This document shows positions 8,566 to 18,469 of a stretch of 40,536 bases of DNA, in pieces. Position numbers and translations under genes: made by a program. The notes below the pieces were generated by a model that saw nothing but the letters and a program-made list of their open reading frames with translations, did no database searches and was not told where the DNA came from. The DNA comes from Candidatus Peribacteria bacterium (GTDB lineage: Bacteria; Patescibacteriota; Gracilibacteria; UBA1369; UBA12463): NCBI GenBank assembly GCA_943355055.1, contig CALREA010000006.1, positions 1 through 40,536 on the forward strand, written 5' to 3'. Each line of letters begins with the position of its first letter. Within the stretch, counting starts at the first letter, position 1.

Positions 8566-11500
8566 GTGCAAAAGAACCTCCTCAAGCCGATTTCATCATT
8601 TCTTCTCGCCGCACTGTTATACCTAACGCTAGGCACACAGACATTTATATTTCATACGCCAACTGCTCAAGCCGCAACGTCATCGGTAAACTTCAATACT
8701 GAATCCGAATATACCCAAGAAGACGTAAAGAGTACGGTCACATATTATACACAGTCAAGTGGAGCCATAGGAAATTTAAAAGTATCTAGCGGAGGGGCTA
8801 ACGTAGATATTTCATCAAAAAAAATAAAACGTGGATGTCGAGTCATCATTGGAGGAGCATCCTATAAAATAATAAACATCAACGATAGTTCAGCTGGGCT
8901 CATAACATTCGAGTCAAGCGTTACTTCAGGAACCGTTTCAAATATCTACTGTACAAGATTCACGGGATCACAGGCCACCATCGGCTCCGGAACGCTCTAT
9001 ACGGGATCATCAACCACATTAACGAATACGAGCGGGGTAGATCATCGCTTAGCCTATGATACAACGAATAATTTAGTTTTCTCGAGTGCCATTGCGCAAA
9101 ATCTAATCAAAAAATTCACAGTCGCTACAGAAACATTTGCGAGCGATATTGCTGTAAGTTCAGGAACATTTGACGTGGCATACGATTCATCAAATGATAA
9201 AATATGGGTCACCGACAGTGGAAGTTATAATATATATAAAATAAATCCATCCAGCGGGGCTACGGATGCAACATACGCCACCACATTTGGCGCATACAAT
9301 GCGGCATATGCAAGTACGCCCAATAAATTGTTCTTTACGGCAGTTGGAAAGATTAAGCGCGTAGATGTAGGAGCGGGAACAATTAACGAAACCGGAATTA
9401 CCGTAGGAAATTCTCCAAAGGGGATGGACTATGATTCCGGAACAAATTCAATTTGGGTAGCCAATAATGACGATGATACGATATCAAAGGTACATGCATC
9501 CACCGAGGCAGTCACAGGTACCTATAGTGTAGGAGATGGGCCGGACCACATAGCATATGATGCTACGAACAGTGTCGTTTGGGTAGCAAATAATAACGCA
9601 AATACAGTAAGCAAGGTAAATACAAGTAATGGCTCAGTAGCGGGAACATACAGCGTAGGAAGCGGAGGAAATCATTCAATCGCGGTTAATAGCACGAACA
9701 ATACCGTTTGGATCACAAATCCATCAGCGAATAGTATTACGATTCTTAACGCCAATGATGGAAGTCTAAATCAAACCTATTCGGTGACGGCACCAAACGA
9801 TATCGTATATGCGAGCAGTTCACAAAGTATGTTTGTCTATGATAGTACCAATAATAAGGTGGTTCGCATTGCCGGAGATACACCAACGGGCTCAACGGGT
9901 TTTTCCGTAGCTACATCGAGCAGTTCACGAGTGAATGCAACTGGATGGACCACGCTTAATTCCGCATCTGTAACAGAAACAAAAAATGGTCAAAATATCT
10001 ATTATGGAACCTCTTTCGATGGAGGAAATACCTACAAAATATGGACAGGGAGCGCCTGGAGAAATGTGATTTCGAACCTCAATAGTGTTCATGGAGGTAC
10101 AAATGGCAATTGGTATTACTTTTTAGGCGCATCGGATACATGGACGGCGATCACCGGAGACGCCAGCGCACCGGGAGCTTTTTCAGAAGCCCTTACGACG
10201 TCAGGTGGTGGAGCTAATTCAATGTCAGGAACAACGGTAAACGCTATGAGCAGCGCAAACTGGAGTGCATCTGGTGGATGGACGAGCGCAGTTACAAGTA
10301 TTGATGTGATTGCCTTCCTCACCTCGACAAGTGCAACCGCCTCGCCATCTGTTGACACCTTCACTTTTGACTATAGCGCTGCTCCAAGCATCCAGTTCGA
10401 CGCGACCAGCTCAAGTGGATCAGAAGCGACCACCCCCAAAACATTTGGACTCACACTCTCCGCATCATCTGCAAGCACCGTCACGGTAAACTACACCCTC
10501 ACCGGAACAGCAACGGCGGGAACGGACTACACCGCTCCAAGCGGAGTTATAACGATTGCGGCAAGCAGTACGACGGCAACCATCAGCATACCGATTAGCA
10601 ACGATACCACCGACGAACCAGACGAGACGATTATTATGACGCTCTATGGCCCGACCAATGCAACGCTCGGAACCAACACGACACATACATTCACGCTTCA
10701 AGATGACGATGCCGCGCCAACGGTTCAATTTTCTGCCGCAACATCAAGTGACTCGGAAGGACGAACGAGCATGGTCATTCCCGCAACTCTTTCGGCCGCA
10801 TCAGGGAAGAGTATCACGGTTGATTACGCCGTAAGCGGTGGAACCGCGACGGGAACAGGGACGGACTATACGCTGGCAAGCGGAACACTTACGTTTGCCG
10901 CCGGATCAACCACGCAATATGTACCCATCACTCTCATTGATGATACTTATATCGAATCGGACGAAACAATCATTGTCACTCTTTCAAATCCCACCAATGC
11001 GACAATCGGAGCTCAATCAACAACAGTGTTCAGTATAAAAGACAATGACGGATATCCGACCGTACAGTTCTCCCTGAAAAATTTCGAGGTGACAGAAGGG
11101 GTCACTCCGAATATAGCGGTGTCATATTCAAAACTGCCGCCGGCAGGGCAAAATATAACAGTCAACTACGCGGTAACGGGGGGGACGGCGGTAAGCGGCA
11201 TAAACTATACGCTCGCATCGGGAACGTTAACCATTACGAGCGCCTCAGCAGCTATTAACATCTCTCCGATAACGATCGTAGATAGCAATGCGACAAATGA
11301 AACACTTATTATCACACTTTCAAGTCCAACCAACGCTACGCTCGGAGGAAACAGCTCGCATCTGCTCACTATAAAAGAAGTCATCGTGGGGGCGCCTACG
11401 GTAAGTAACTTAACAGCTAACGGCTCACCAACACCGGCAACCATGAGCTCGGGAAATAATCCGGTATTTGCCTGGACAATGGACTCATCATCGTCGACCG

Positions 11501-14500
11501 ACACACCGACAAGCTATCGCTTCACCTTAGCAAGTTCAGAAATGAACCTCACAGGCGGTACCTATATCTGCGACTCCGCGGAAGTTACGAGCAATCGGAG
11601 CACCACCGACTATGCAACAGCCTGCGGCTACAACACGCTCTCCGCGGGAACATACTTCTGGAGAGTAACGGTGAGAAATAGCAATGGAAACTCAAGCGCA
11701 CAATCCGCAACACAAATACTCACGATCGGTACTCCTCCAGCCACACCAACGGCCTGCACGCCATCTTCGGTTACATCCACAGGAGCCACGCTCACATGGA
11801 CCGACAACGCAACAAACGAAACCGGGGTCGAGATAGAACAATCACTCTCGACATTCTCGGGTTTTAGCGCAGTGTCAAATGGCAACTATCGCCGCATAGC
11901 CACCACGGCAGCAAACGCCATCTCTTATGACGTAACGGGGTTAAGTCCAAATACCACCTATTTCTATCGTATACGCGCGATAAATAACACTGGCTATTCC
12001 AGCTATATCGTTTGTACATCAACAACTGCGACACTAGCGGTTACGCCAAGCGCCCCAACAGTCACTCCCCTGTCGAGCACCAGTCTCGGAATCGTGATCA
12101 ATGGAAATGGAAACTCGGAAATGACAGAATATGCCATCAGTTTAGGAGCGGTCTATCTTCAGGTGGATGGAAGAACAGCAGCTCTTGCAGTATACCAATC
12201 AAAAGATACGTGGGGATCTTTCGGTGCCACGGCAATCGAATTAAGTCCAAACACCGCCTACCCGGTGAGCATATTGGCGAGAAACTCAGCCTCGGTTGTC
12301 ACCTCGGCCTCCACAACCACCACGGCTTACACCCTCGCGAGTAGACCGATTGTCGCAACCTCCTCGCCATCAACATCCGGATTTTCCATAACCATCGATG
12401 CGGGGGGCAATCCGATTGCAGGAACCCTGATGGCCATTGCGGTCTATGACGGGAGGCAAACAAGATACGTACAAACAGATGGAACATTGGGAAGCACCAT
12501 TGCAAAACAAGTAACAGGTACATGGGGAACACGCACCGTCACCGGCTTATCAGCAAGTACCAACCATAATATACAGGCCATCGCCTACGAAGGTGGCGCC
12601 AATCAGATACCAACCTATTCATTTACCGCAGCACAGTACACCGCATCCGACGCTCCAACATCATTCAGAATCACCGCACTCACGACAACAGGTGGCGATC
12701 TCTACGTCGATACGCGCTCAGGATTCATGCACGGCTTCAATGGTGTCGCTCCAACGGCAGGCAACACGATCAATACAATTATTACGAATAACGGATCGAC
12801 AGCGAATCAAACCGTTCTCCTAAATAATGGCACCAACACATCAACGGTAACCATGGGGGTCTGCAGCGCGGTAGAAACACCGGGGACACCAATTCAAGAC
12901 AGTAGCGCCACTACTGCCACCTCAATCAAAATTGCTTTAGCCTGGGATACAAACGCTGCAGCCACCGAATATCAAGTCATCGATACCGTGAGCGGATTGT
13001 ACTTCAGCCCACTAGGTATACTCACAGCCACTCCAACATGGGCCACGCGTACCAATCTTGGCGGCGTATTGGGACTCACCGTCACAGGCCTCTCCCCGGG
13101 ACAGGATTATAACTTCAAAGCCAGAGCCAGAAACTGTCAAAACATCGAAACGCCTCTTTCCGGCGCCAGACCAATGGAGCTCCCTCCAATACCGCCATCA
13201 TCCCCGACACTCAGTACGACATCAGACGGAAATGGCATATCTTCAGGACAAATAATTCTCAATACCGCGGGTCTCACGGGAGTATCGCATATAACATTTG
13301 CCATATACGATTCGAGCACGAATCAATACGTGCAAAACACCGCAGGTTCAAGTTCAGGAAATGGAACACTCGCCTCTTCCATCGCATGGGCAACCTATGA
13401 AGATTGGGGTGGAGCGATAGGATACACCATCAATAATCTCCCATCCAATGTCACACACACGTTTGTGATAAAAGCTCGAAAAACCATCAATAGTGTCGCC
13501 GTAGAGACCGGATATTCGCAAAGAGCCGAACTGGTTATCGGTTCGCATCAAGGTTTAATTTCACCATCTTCAGTGACCTCATCGACCATCTCCCTCCAGT
13601 TCAATGAAAAAAGTAACACCCCTGGCACCGAGTACGCCATCGAGCTCGTCCCATCCTCAGGTTCCAGTACTTATCTTGCTAGTGGAGGAACCAATAACGC
13701 CTTTGGAAGCTCGCTAAATTTCGCTACGCTCAGTGCATGGGATGGATACGATGGAACATCGAATAACCTCATCGCTATCTCAGGGCTGACTCCAAGTACT
13801 TCGTACGCCATACGAATACTCTCGAGGAACTCAAGCGGTGTCGCAAGTTACCGCTCCCCTACCGTAACAATATACACGGCAGCCGCAACACCAACGGGCG
13901 TAACCGCCACGGCGATCAGCACGAGTCGTATCGATCTCAGCTGGGAAACAGCGAGCAATCCGGCAGGAACAGAGTATCAAGTCACCACAGGCGCCGCATC
14001 ATACGTCGCTACTGCAGGTACACTAACAGGTGTTCTAACCTGGTCAATATTCGCCAACACGACACCAACTAATACGGTGAGCATCAACGGTCTCACGGCG
14101 GGGACACAGTACTGCTTCATCGCAAAAAGCCGCAACGCCTATTTAGCAGAAAGCAGCCTCGCCGGATCGGTATGCGCCACAACAACGGCCACAAGCTCAA
14201 ACGGAGGTGGAGGAGGTGGAGGTGGCTCATCCTCAAGCTCCAGTAGCCTGACACTTCCATCGGATTTCACGAACTGCTACGACACAAATAATGCCGCTCG
14301 ATTTGCCTCAGTGGATTGCACATCGGCACGCGCCATATGCATCGACTCCACAAACACGAACTACAGTCTCGCAACTTGCACCGCTCTACGAGCGGCGCTG
14401 GCAGCAGCGGCACCACCAACAGCATCAACCACCACTCCAACACTGGCCGAATGTAATCTCATGACTCACTCCGCATACAACACGGCGACGTGTCTAGCCA

Positions 14501-16707
14501 TGAGGGTTGCTAGCGCAGCACAAACGCAGTCAACAACACCAACAGGTGACTTTACCAACTGCTACGACACAAATAATGCCGCTCGATTTGCCTCGGCAGA
14601 ATGCACAACAGCCAGGGCAACCTGCAATAACACAACCTCAACAACCTATAGCACAGCAGCATGCACCGCCCTACGGGCGGCGCTGGCAGCAGCGGCACCA
14701 CCAACAGCATCAACCACCACTCCAACACTGGCCGAATGTAATCTCATGACCCACTCCGCATACGACACGGCGACGTGTCTAGCCATGAGGGTTGCTAACG
14801 CAGCACAGATGCAAACACCAACCGAAAAACAGAATAAGGAAAAACCAGATGATACGCCAAAAACAATCACAACCGATATTCCATCTATTATTCCATCTAT
14901 CAATACCGCCACTGACACGGAGAACAAGACTCAAGGCACGGAAAAAACCGAAAAAGTAATCGCCAACAAGGAAATCGGAACAGGCGGAGGAAGTACCTAT
15001 GTCAGCCCCGAAGAGCTAAAAAAAGAACTTCAGGAATTCAAAAAACAAAAAGAAGAAGGTCTTCTCACATTTCAAATCGGAGATTTAAAAAAAGAAATTC
15101 AAATAAATGACACGACAAATGGAGGAGTAAAGGCAGAAACCGGTATAACCAGAGAAGAATTCATAGTAGCGCTCGTGGGCGGAGTAGATCTGGAAAAATC
15201 TTACAGCAATACCGCACTGGACAAATCAACATTCAAAAGCAAAGATCCGATACAGATCGCCGACAAACTGGAAATCACGAATGCATTCGCTGATGACGAA
15301 AAAGGAACCTACGACAAAACAAAATTCATCACGAACGGAGAAGCGCTTCAGGCCATGTACATCGCGGCAAATGTTAGTGAAAACGAAGCCTGCGCCAAGC
15401 AGATTTTCAAAACGTGTTCCATCAACAATCCTGACGAAAAATTAACAAAAGACAATTTAAAATCATATCTCAATAGTCTCAAAAAATATATTATCGATCA
15501 GGAAATTCTCAAAGTCAGCACCAGCAAAGTAGATACCGACAAAGACGGCATCTCAAACTGGAAAGAAACCAACATCTACAATACGGATCCGACGAAAAAA
15601 GATACCGATGGTGACAAGCTTAACGACGGTGATGAGATAAACAAGCACAAGACCGATCCACTAAAAACTGATACCGATGGGGATGAATTTAATGACGGAC
15701 AAGAGATAAACGGATTTATAGACGATGAGAAAAAACTCCAAAAAACCGATCCTCTCGACCCGCTCAGCTTCCCTATAAACACAAAAATTCAAGTCAAAAA
15801 AGGAACAGATGATAGCGATAAAGACGGTCTCTGCGATCTCTGTGAAATCAAAATGGGTACCGATCCGGATAATCAGGATTCGGATAATGATGGCCTCATC
15901 GATAGTTTGGATCCGGAACCGCTGATCTTTACTCTCAAAGACGCCCCGGTAAAAGTAGTAATTACTAATTTACCGAATAATACCAAAGCCGCGTCATCGC
16001 CTTTCCTAAAAGGCTCAGCTCCATCCAATAGCATGATCGCCATCATCGCCAAGAACGAGTTCGGCCTCAAGCGCGAAATTGCCAAAGTACAAACATCCGA
16101 GAACAATCAATTCGCAGTCGAGCTTCGACCACTTCCAAACGGAGACTTCTACATCACCGCCCAAAATATCGATTCCGGCGAAGCATCTCCTCAAATCAAG
16201 ATCACCATTGATAGCTCTCTAAAACCGGAAATTCCAAAACTCGAATCTATCGACGATCTTCCTCTGACAACAAAAGACGCCAACTATATCCCTGAAGTAA
16301 CTTCTAGCCCGATCATCAAGGCAAAACTCCTCAAGGGCAAGGCGGTGATTACTTTCAAGAGCGCCATCGGGACCTCCACGCTCATTTCTGACAGCTCAAC
16401 CGGCGAACTTGAAATTCGCCCACCCGAACAGCTCACCATCGGCGAACACGAGGTTATCGCCTACTCCGTTCAGGAAGATGAAAATATTATAAGTCCGGTC
16501 GTAAAATATCGATTCAAGGTAACAGAATCCTCCAATAGTAACGAGGATTTCAGGATTAAAATCAAAGATGCCGGTGGCATCGTCTCCTTCGTCCACGACA
16601 AAACCGTCACTCCCCTCTTCCAAAAAATCTTCATCGGCCTCGGTATTATTATTATCATGTGGCTCTTTGTCTCTATTTATCAATTCAGGAAGAAGAAAAA
16701 GAAGTAG
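8566..16707 (+). CDS. Giant multidomain secreted surface protein, C-terminally membrane-anchored
   Basis: This gene encodes 2713 residues and begins with GTG at 8566. A Sec signal peptide (hydrophobic about 10-29) likely ends at AQA/AT, residues 34-38. Regions in order: a YVTN/NHL-like beta-propeller (about 160-435, repeated VWVANNxxxTVSKV pattern); three Calx-beta domains (about 608-715, 718-825, 830-937; DYT..SGTLTF and D(E/T)xIIxTL); about eight Fn3-like beta domains (943-1875); a Gly8/Ser7 linker (about 1879-1895); two 95-residue six-Cys repeats (1900-2085); a charged linker; five thrombospondin-type-3-like calcium motifs (DxDxDG, 2323-2451); a C-terminal beta domain; one transmembrane helix (about 2688-2707); and a KKKKK tail. 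There is no LPXTG motif. The layout suits an adhesin or S-layer-like stalk held in the cytoplasmic membrane. The -10-like TACAAT at 8515 is the only promoter hint. Its place between rpsJ and rplC is highly unusual. Confidence 0.85.
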   Translation: MQKNLLKPISSFLLAALLYLTLGTQTFIFHTPTAQAATSSVNFNTESEYTQEDVKSTVTYYTQSSGAIGNLKVSSGGANVDISSKKIKRGCRVIIGGASYKIININDSSAGLITFESSVTSGTVSNIYCTRFTGSQATIGSGTLYTGSSTTLTNTSGVDHRLAYDTTNNLVFSSAIAQNLIKKFTVATETFASDIAVSSGTFDVAYDSSNDKIWVTDSGSYNIYKINPSSGATDATYATTFGAYNAAYASTPNKLFFTAVGKIKRVDVGAGTINETGITVGNSPKGMDYDSGTNSIWVANNDDDTISKVHASTEAVTGTYSVGDGPDHIAYDATNSVVWVANNNANTVSKVNTSNGSVAGTYSVGSGGNHSIAVNSTNNTVWITNPSANSITILNANDGSLNQTYSVTAPNDIVYASSSQSMFVYDSTNNKVVRIAGDTPTGSTGFSVATSSSSRVNATGWTTLNSASVTETKNGQNIYYGTSFDGGNTYKIWTGSAWRNVISNLNSVHGGTNGNWYYFLGASDTWTAITGDASAPGAFSEALTTSGGGANSMSGTTVNAMSSANWSASGGWTSAVTSIDVIAFLTSTSATASPSVDTFTFDYSAAPSIQFDATSSSGSEATTPKTFGLTLSASSASTVTVNYTLTGTATAGTDYTAPSGVITIAASSTTATISIPISNDTTDEPDETIIMTLYGPTNATLGTNTTHTFTLQDDDAAPTVQFSAATSSDSEGRTSMVIPATLSAASGKSITVDYAVSGGTATGTGTDYTLASGTLTFAAGSTTQYVPITLIDDTYIESDETIIVTLSNPTNATIGAQSTTVFSIKDNDGYPTVQFSLKNFEVTEGVTPNIAVSYSKLPPAGQNITVNYAVTGGTAVSGINYTLASGTLTITSASAAINISPITIVDSNATNETLIITLSSPTNATLGGNSSHLLTIKEVIVGAPTVSNLTANGSPTPATMSSGNNPVFAWTMDSSSSTDTPTSYRFTLASSEMNLTGGTYICDSAEVTSNRSTTDYATACGYNTLSAGTYFWRVTVRNSNGNSSAQSATQILTIGTPPATPTACTPSSVTSTGATLTWTDNATNETGVEIEQSLSTFSGFSAVSNGNYRRIATTAANAISYDVTGLSPNTTYFYRIRAINNTGYSSYIVCTSTTATLAVTPSAPTVTPLSSTSLGIVINGNGNSEMTEYAISLGAVYLQVDGRTAALAVYQSKDTWGSFGATAIELSPNTAYPVSILARNSASVVTSASTTTTAYTLASRPIVATSSPSTSGFSITIDAGGNPIAGTLMAIAVYDGRQTRYVQTDGTLGSTIAKQVTGTWGTRTVTGLSASTNHNIQAIAYEGGANQIPTYSFTAAQYTASDAPTSFRITALTTTGGDLYVDTRSGFMHGFNGVAPTAGNTINTIITNNGSTANQTVLLNNGTNTSTVTMGVCSAVETPGTPIQDSSATTATSIKIALAWDTNAAATEYQVIDTVSGLYFSPLGILTATPTWATRTNLGGVLGLTVTGLSPGQDYNFKARARNCQNIETPLSGARPMELPPIPPSSPTLSTTSDGNGISSGQIILNTAGLTGVSHITFAIYDSSTNQYVQNTAGSSSGNGTLASSIAWATYEDWGGAIGYTINNLPSNVTHTFVIKARKTINSVAVETGYSQRAELVIGSHQGLISPSSVTSSTISLQFNEKSNTPGTEYAIELVPSSGSSTYLASGGTNNAFGSSLNFATLSAWDGYDGTSNNLIAISGLTPSTSYAIRILSRNSSGVASYRSPTVTIYTAAATPTGVTATAISTSRIDLSWETASNPAGTEYQVTTGAASYVATAGTLTGVLTWSIFANTTPTNTVSINGLTAGTQYCFIAKSRNAYLAESSLAGSVCATTTATSSNGGGGGGGGSSSSSSSLTLPSDFTNCYDTNNAARFASVDCTSARAICIDSTNTNYSLATCTALRAALAAAAPPTASTTTPTLAECNLMTHSAYNTATCLAMRVASAAQTQSTTPTGDFTNCYDTNNAARFASAECTTARATCNNTTSTTYSTAACTALRAALAAAAPPTASTTTPTLAECNLMTHSAYDTATCLAMRVANAAQMQTPTEKQNKEKPDDTPKTITTDIPSIIPSINTATDTENKTQGTEKTEKVIANKEIGTGGGSTYVSPEELKKELQEFKKQKEEGLLTFQIGDLKKEIQINDTTNGGVKAETGITREEFIVALVGGVDLEKSYSNTALDKSTFKSKDPIQIADKLEITNAFADDEKGTYDKTKFITNGEALQAMYIAANVSENEACAKQIFKTCSINNPDEKLTKDNLKSYLNSLKKYIIDQEILKVSTSKVDTDKDGISNWKETNIYNTDPTKKDTDGDKLNDGDEINKHKTDPLKTDTDGDEFNDGQEINGFIDDEKKLQKTDPLDPLSFPINTKIQVKKGTDDSDKDGLCDLCEIKMGTDPDNQDSDNDGLIDSLDPEPLIFTLKDAPVKVVITNLPNNTKAASSPFLKGSAPSNSMIAIIAKNEFGLKREIAKVQTSENNQFAVELRPLPNGDFYITAQNIDSGEASPQIKITIDSSLKPEIPKLESIDDLPLTTKDANYIPEVTSSPIIKAKLLKGKAVITFKSAIGTSTLISDSSTGELEIRPPEQLTIGEHEVIAYSVQEDENIISPVVKYRFKVTESSNSNEDFRIKIKDAGGIVSFVHDKTVTPLFQKIFIGLGIIIIMWLFVSIYQFRKKKKK
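14263..14814 (+). repeat. Tandem 285-bp repeat encoding six-Cys modules
   Basis: Two adjacent copies (14263-14547 and 14548-14814) encode near-identical protein modules of period 95 residues. Both begin DFTNCYDTNNAARFAS and carry six Cys each. Long stretches are identical at DNA level, for example the run coding CYDTNNAARFA and the run coding AAAAPPTASTTTPTLAECN. That implies a recent duplication or ongoing gene conversion. Pairwise disulfides are plausible but not shown. Confidence 0.9.
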
Positions 16708-16718
16708 AAAAAATCTAT

Positions 16719-16747
16719 TTGACATATACCCACCCAATCAGTAAACT
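16719..16747 (+). promoter_or_regulatory. Promoter of the S10/spc transcription unit
   Basis: A perfect TTGACA (16719-16724) and TAAACT (16742-16747) are spaced by exactly 17 bp. They start 11 bp after the giant gene ends and about 150 bp before rplC. This would restart transcription for the ribosomal-protein genes after the insertion. Confidence 0.75.
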
Positions 16748-16783
16748 ACCCCCGCAAAGTCCAGTTTGAGTGTTCATCCCGCA

Positions 16784-16865
16784 GGCCACAAAGGCCAAGC
16801 CGCAAGGCTACAAAGGAGAACCACTACCGATCTTCATCCGAAAGATTGTAGGGTTCAGAACCTCC
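16784..16865 (+). promoter_or_regulatory. Structured 5' leader of rplC
   Basis: The predicted 150-nt leader contains three hairpins. GGCC/GGCC is at 16784-16796. AGCC-GCAA-GGCT is at 16798-16809, with a GNRA-type tetraloop. A long stem at 16818-16856 pairs GAACC, CTAC and GATCTT with AAGATT, GTAG and GGTTC (15 pairs, small bulges), and an outer GGAG/CTCC pair may extend it to 16864. The motif ACAAAGG occurs twice. This contrasts with the unstructured leaders elsewhere. By analogy with leaders bound by uL4 or other ribosomal proteins it may be autoregulatory; that is inference. Confidence 0.5.
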
Positions 16866-16905
16866 TCTCACTCACTGTAGTTCTCGTCTCTATTACCCCA
16901 ATACC

Positions 16906-17496
16906 ATGACTGGCATTCTCGGAAAGAAAATAGGTATGACACGCATCCAGCAAGCGGATGGCAAAATGATTCCCATCACCGTCGTTGAGTGTACTCCTAA
17001 TACGATCACTCAGATCAAAACGGTTGCGAAAGATGGTTATTCAGCGATGGTTGTCGGCTACGACGATACCCAGAAATCGAAAAAGACACGTCCATTCCGT
17101 CACATGAGAGAATTTGCTCTCGCAGATGGAGAAGAAACCAGCTTCAACAAAGGAGACAAAATTACCGTAGAGTCCCTCAAAGAGATGACCATCGTCTCAA
17201 TTAGCGGCATCTCGAAAGGAAAAGGTTTTCAGGGTGTTATGAAGCGATATAACTTCCGTGGAGGTCCACGATCACACGGCTCACACTTTCACCGCGAACC
17301 AGGTTCTGTTGGTTGCCGTGCAAAACCGGGAAAGATTTCCAAAGGTCAGAAACTTCCGGGCCACATGGGATCAGACATGATGACACTTACGAAAGTAAAA
17401 GTTTCCTATATCAACCCTGAAAACAATCTTATCGGCCTCAAAGGAGCGGTTCCCGGAGCGATAGGATGCCTCGTTGTTATCAGTAAAAAAGCTTAA
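16906..17496 (+). CDS. rplC: 50S ribosomal protein uL3
   Basis: uL3 is an early 23S rRNA binder whose loop reaches toward the peptidyl-transferase centre. The 196-residue protein begins MTGILGKKIGMTRIQ and carries the conserved SKGKGFQGVMKRYNFRGGPRSHGSHFHREPGS(V)G region (about 104-135), the central extension with the site methylated on Gln in E. coli. It is slightly shorter than the roughly 209-residue E. coli protein. It is the first gene after the new promoter and structured leader, and 24 nt upstream of rplD. Confidence 0.97.
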   Translation: MTGILGKKIGMTRIQQADGKMIPITVVECTPNTITQIKTVAKDGYSAMVVGYDDTQKSKKTRPFRHMREFALADGEETSFNKGDKITVESLKEMTIVSISGISKGKGFQGVMKRYNFRGGPRSHGSHFHREPGSVGCRAKPGKISKGQKLPGHMGSDMMTLTKVKVSYINPENNLIGLKGAVPGAIGCLVVISKKA

Positions 17497-17520
17497 GTCC
17501 AAACCTATTACTTCTACGAA

Positions 17521-18156
17521 ATGAAACTCGATCTTTACAATCAAAATGGCGAAAAAACCGGTACGGTAGATGCTCCAAAAGAGTTCTTCGAGGTCAAGTT
17601 CAAGGGAGGTCTCGTACACGAGGCGCTTCTGCGACAGCTTTCAAACGGCCGTAAAGCTATTGCGCACACCAAGACAAAGTCAGAAGTCCGGGGTGGTGGT
17701 CGAAAACCATACGCTCAAAAAGGAACCGGTCGTGCACGTCAGGGGTCAACACGAAATCCACATTACATTGGTGGTGGTGTCGCCTTTGGTCCACGAAGCA
17801 ACGCAAATTTCGAAATGAGAATGCCAAAGCAGATGCGTAGAATGGCTATCTTTGGGGCTCTTACCAAAAAAGCAGGAGAGAATGAAGTAGTCGTACTCGA
17901 CAGTTTCAAAACAGAAAAACCAAGTGCAAAAACATTTGCAGCCATGATTAAGAAACTTCCAGTCAAACAAGACGCTCTTATCGTCCTTGCTGAGAAAAAT
18001 GAAAATCTCGAAAAATCCGCACACAATGTTTCAAACGTAAAAACAATTCTCGTTAACTATCTCAACATCCAGGACCTCATCAAATATGGTGAAGTTATCT
18101 TCCTCAAGGATGCTCTCGAAAAAATGCAGACTGTATTCGCCCCATCAACGAAATAA
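17521..18156 (+). CDS. rplD: 50S ribosomal protein uL4
   Basis: uL4 binds 23S rRNA domain I, and its loop lines the peptide exit tunnel. In E. coli it also represses the S10 operon. The protein has 211 residues. The tunnel loop with EVRGGGRKPYAQKGTGRARQGS is at about 57-78 and the C-terminal Rossmann-like part is intact (VVVLDSF, ALIVLAEKN). No Shine-Dalgarno precedes the ATG (CTTCTACGAAATG). rplW starts 2 nt after its stop, the tightest junction in the S10 part. The structured rplC leader upstream is a plausible target for uL4. Confidence 0.97.
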   Translation: MKLDLYNQNGEKTGTVDAPKEFFEVKFKGGLVHEALLRQLSNGRKAIAHTKTKSEVRGGGRKPYAQKGTGRARQGSTRNPHYIGGGVAFGPRSNANFEMRMPKQMRRMAIFGALTKKAGENEVVVLDSFKTEKPSAKTFAAMIKKLPVKQDALIVLAEKNENLEKSAHNVSNVKTILVNYLNIQDLIKYGEVIFLKDALEKMQTVFAPSTK

Positions 18157-18158
18157 TC

Positions 18159-18458
18159 ATGATTAATCTATCCGTTCTCAAAAAACCGGTCGTAAGCGAA
18201 AAATCATCACTCAACATGGAGAAGGGTATCTATACCTTCCAGGTAGCCACAACCGCTACAAAAGTTGGAGTCAAGCAGGCATTTGAGAAGCTCTTTGGAG
18301 AAAAAGTAAAAGACGTCCGAATGATTAATATCCGTAAGAAGACTCGTATTATCGGAAAAGGGAAAGAAATGACACGCCGGGCAAACGGCAGAAAAGCAAT
18401 TATCACGCTCAAAGGAAACAAGAAAGTTGACGTATTTCAGTCAAAATCATCTAAATAA
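18159..18458 (+). CDS. rplW: 50S ribosomal protein uL23
   Basis: uL23 sits at the tunnel exit and is the docking point for trigger factor and SRP. The 99-residue length is typical. The family signature VVSEKSSLNMEKGIYTFQV opens the protein, with KVKDVRMINIRKKTRIIGKG in the rRNA-binding loop. It begins 2 nt after rplD and ends 11 nt before rplB, so these three genes are probably translationally linked. Confidence 0.96.
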   Translation: MINLSVLKKPVVSEKSSLNMEKGIYTFQVATTATKVGVKQAFEKLFGEKVKDVRMINIRKKTRIIGKGKEMTRRANGRKAIITLKGNKKVDVFQSKSSK

Positions 18459-18469
18459 TAGCTCACTAT

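Noticed and set aside
8566..16707. LPXTG-type sortase anchor for the giant protein
   Set aside because: The C terminus has a transmembrane helix and basic tail, but no LPXTG-like motif precedes it.
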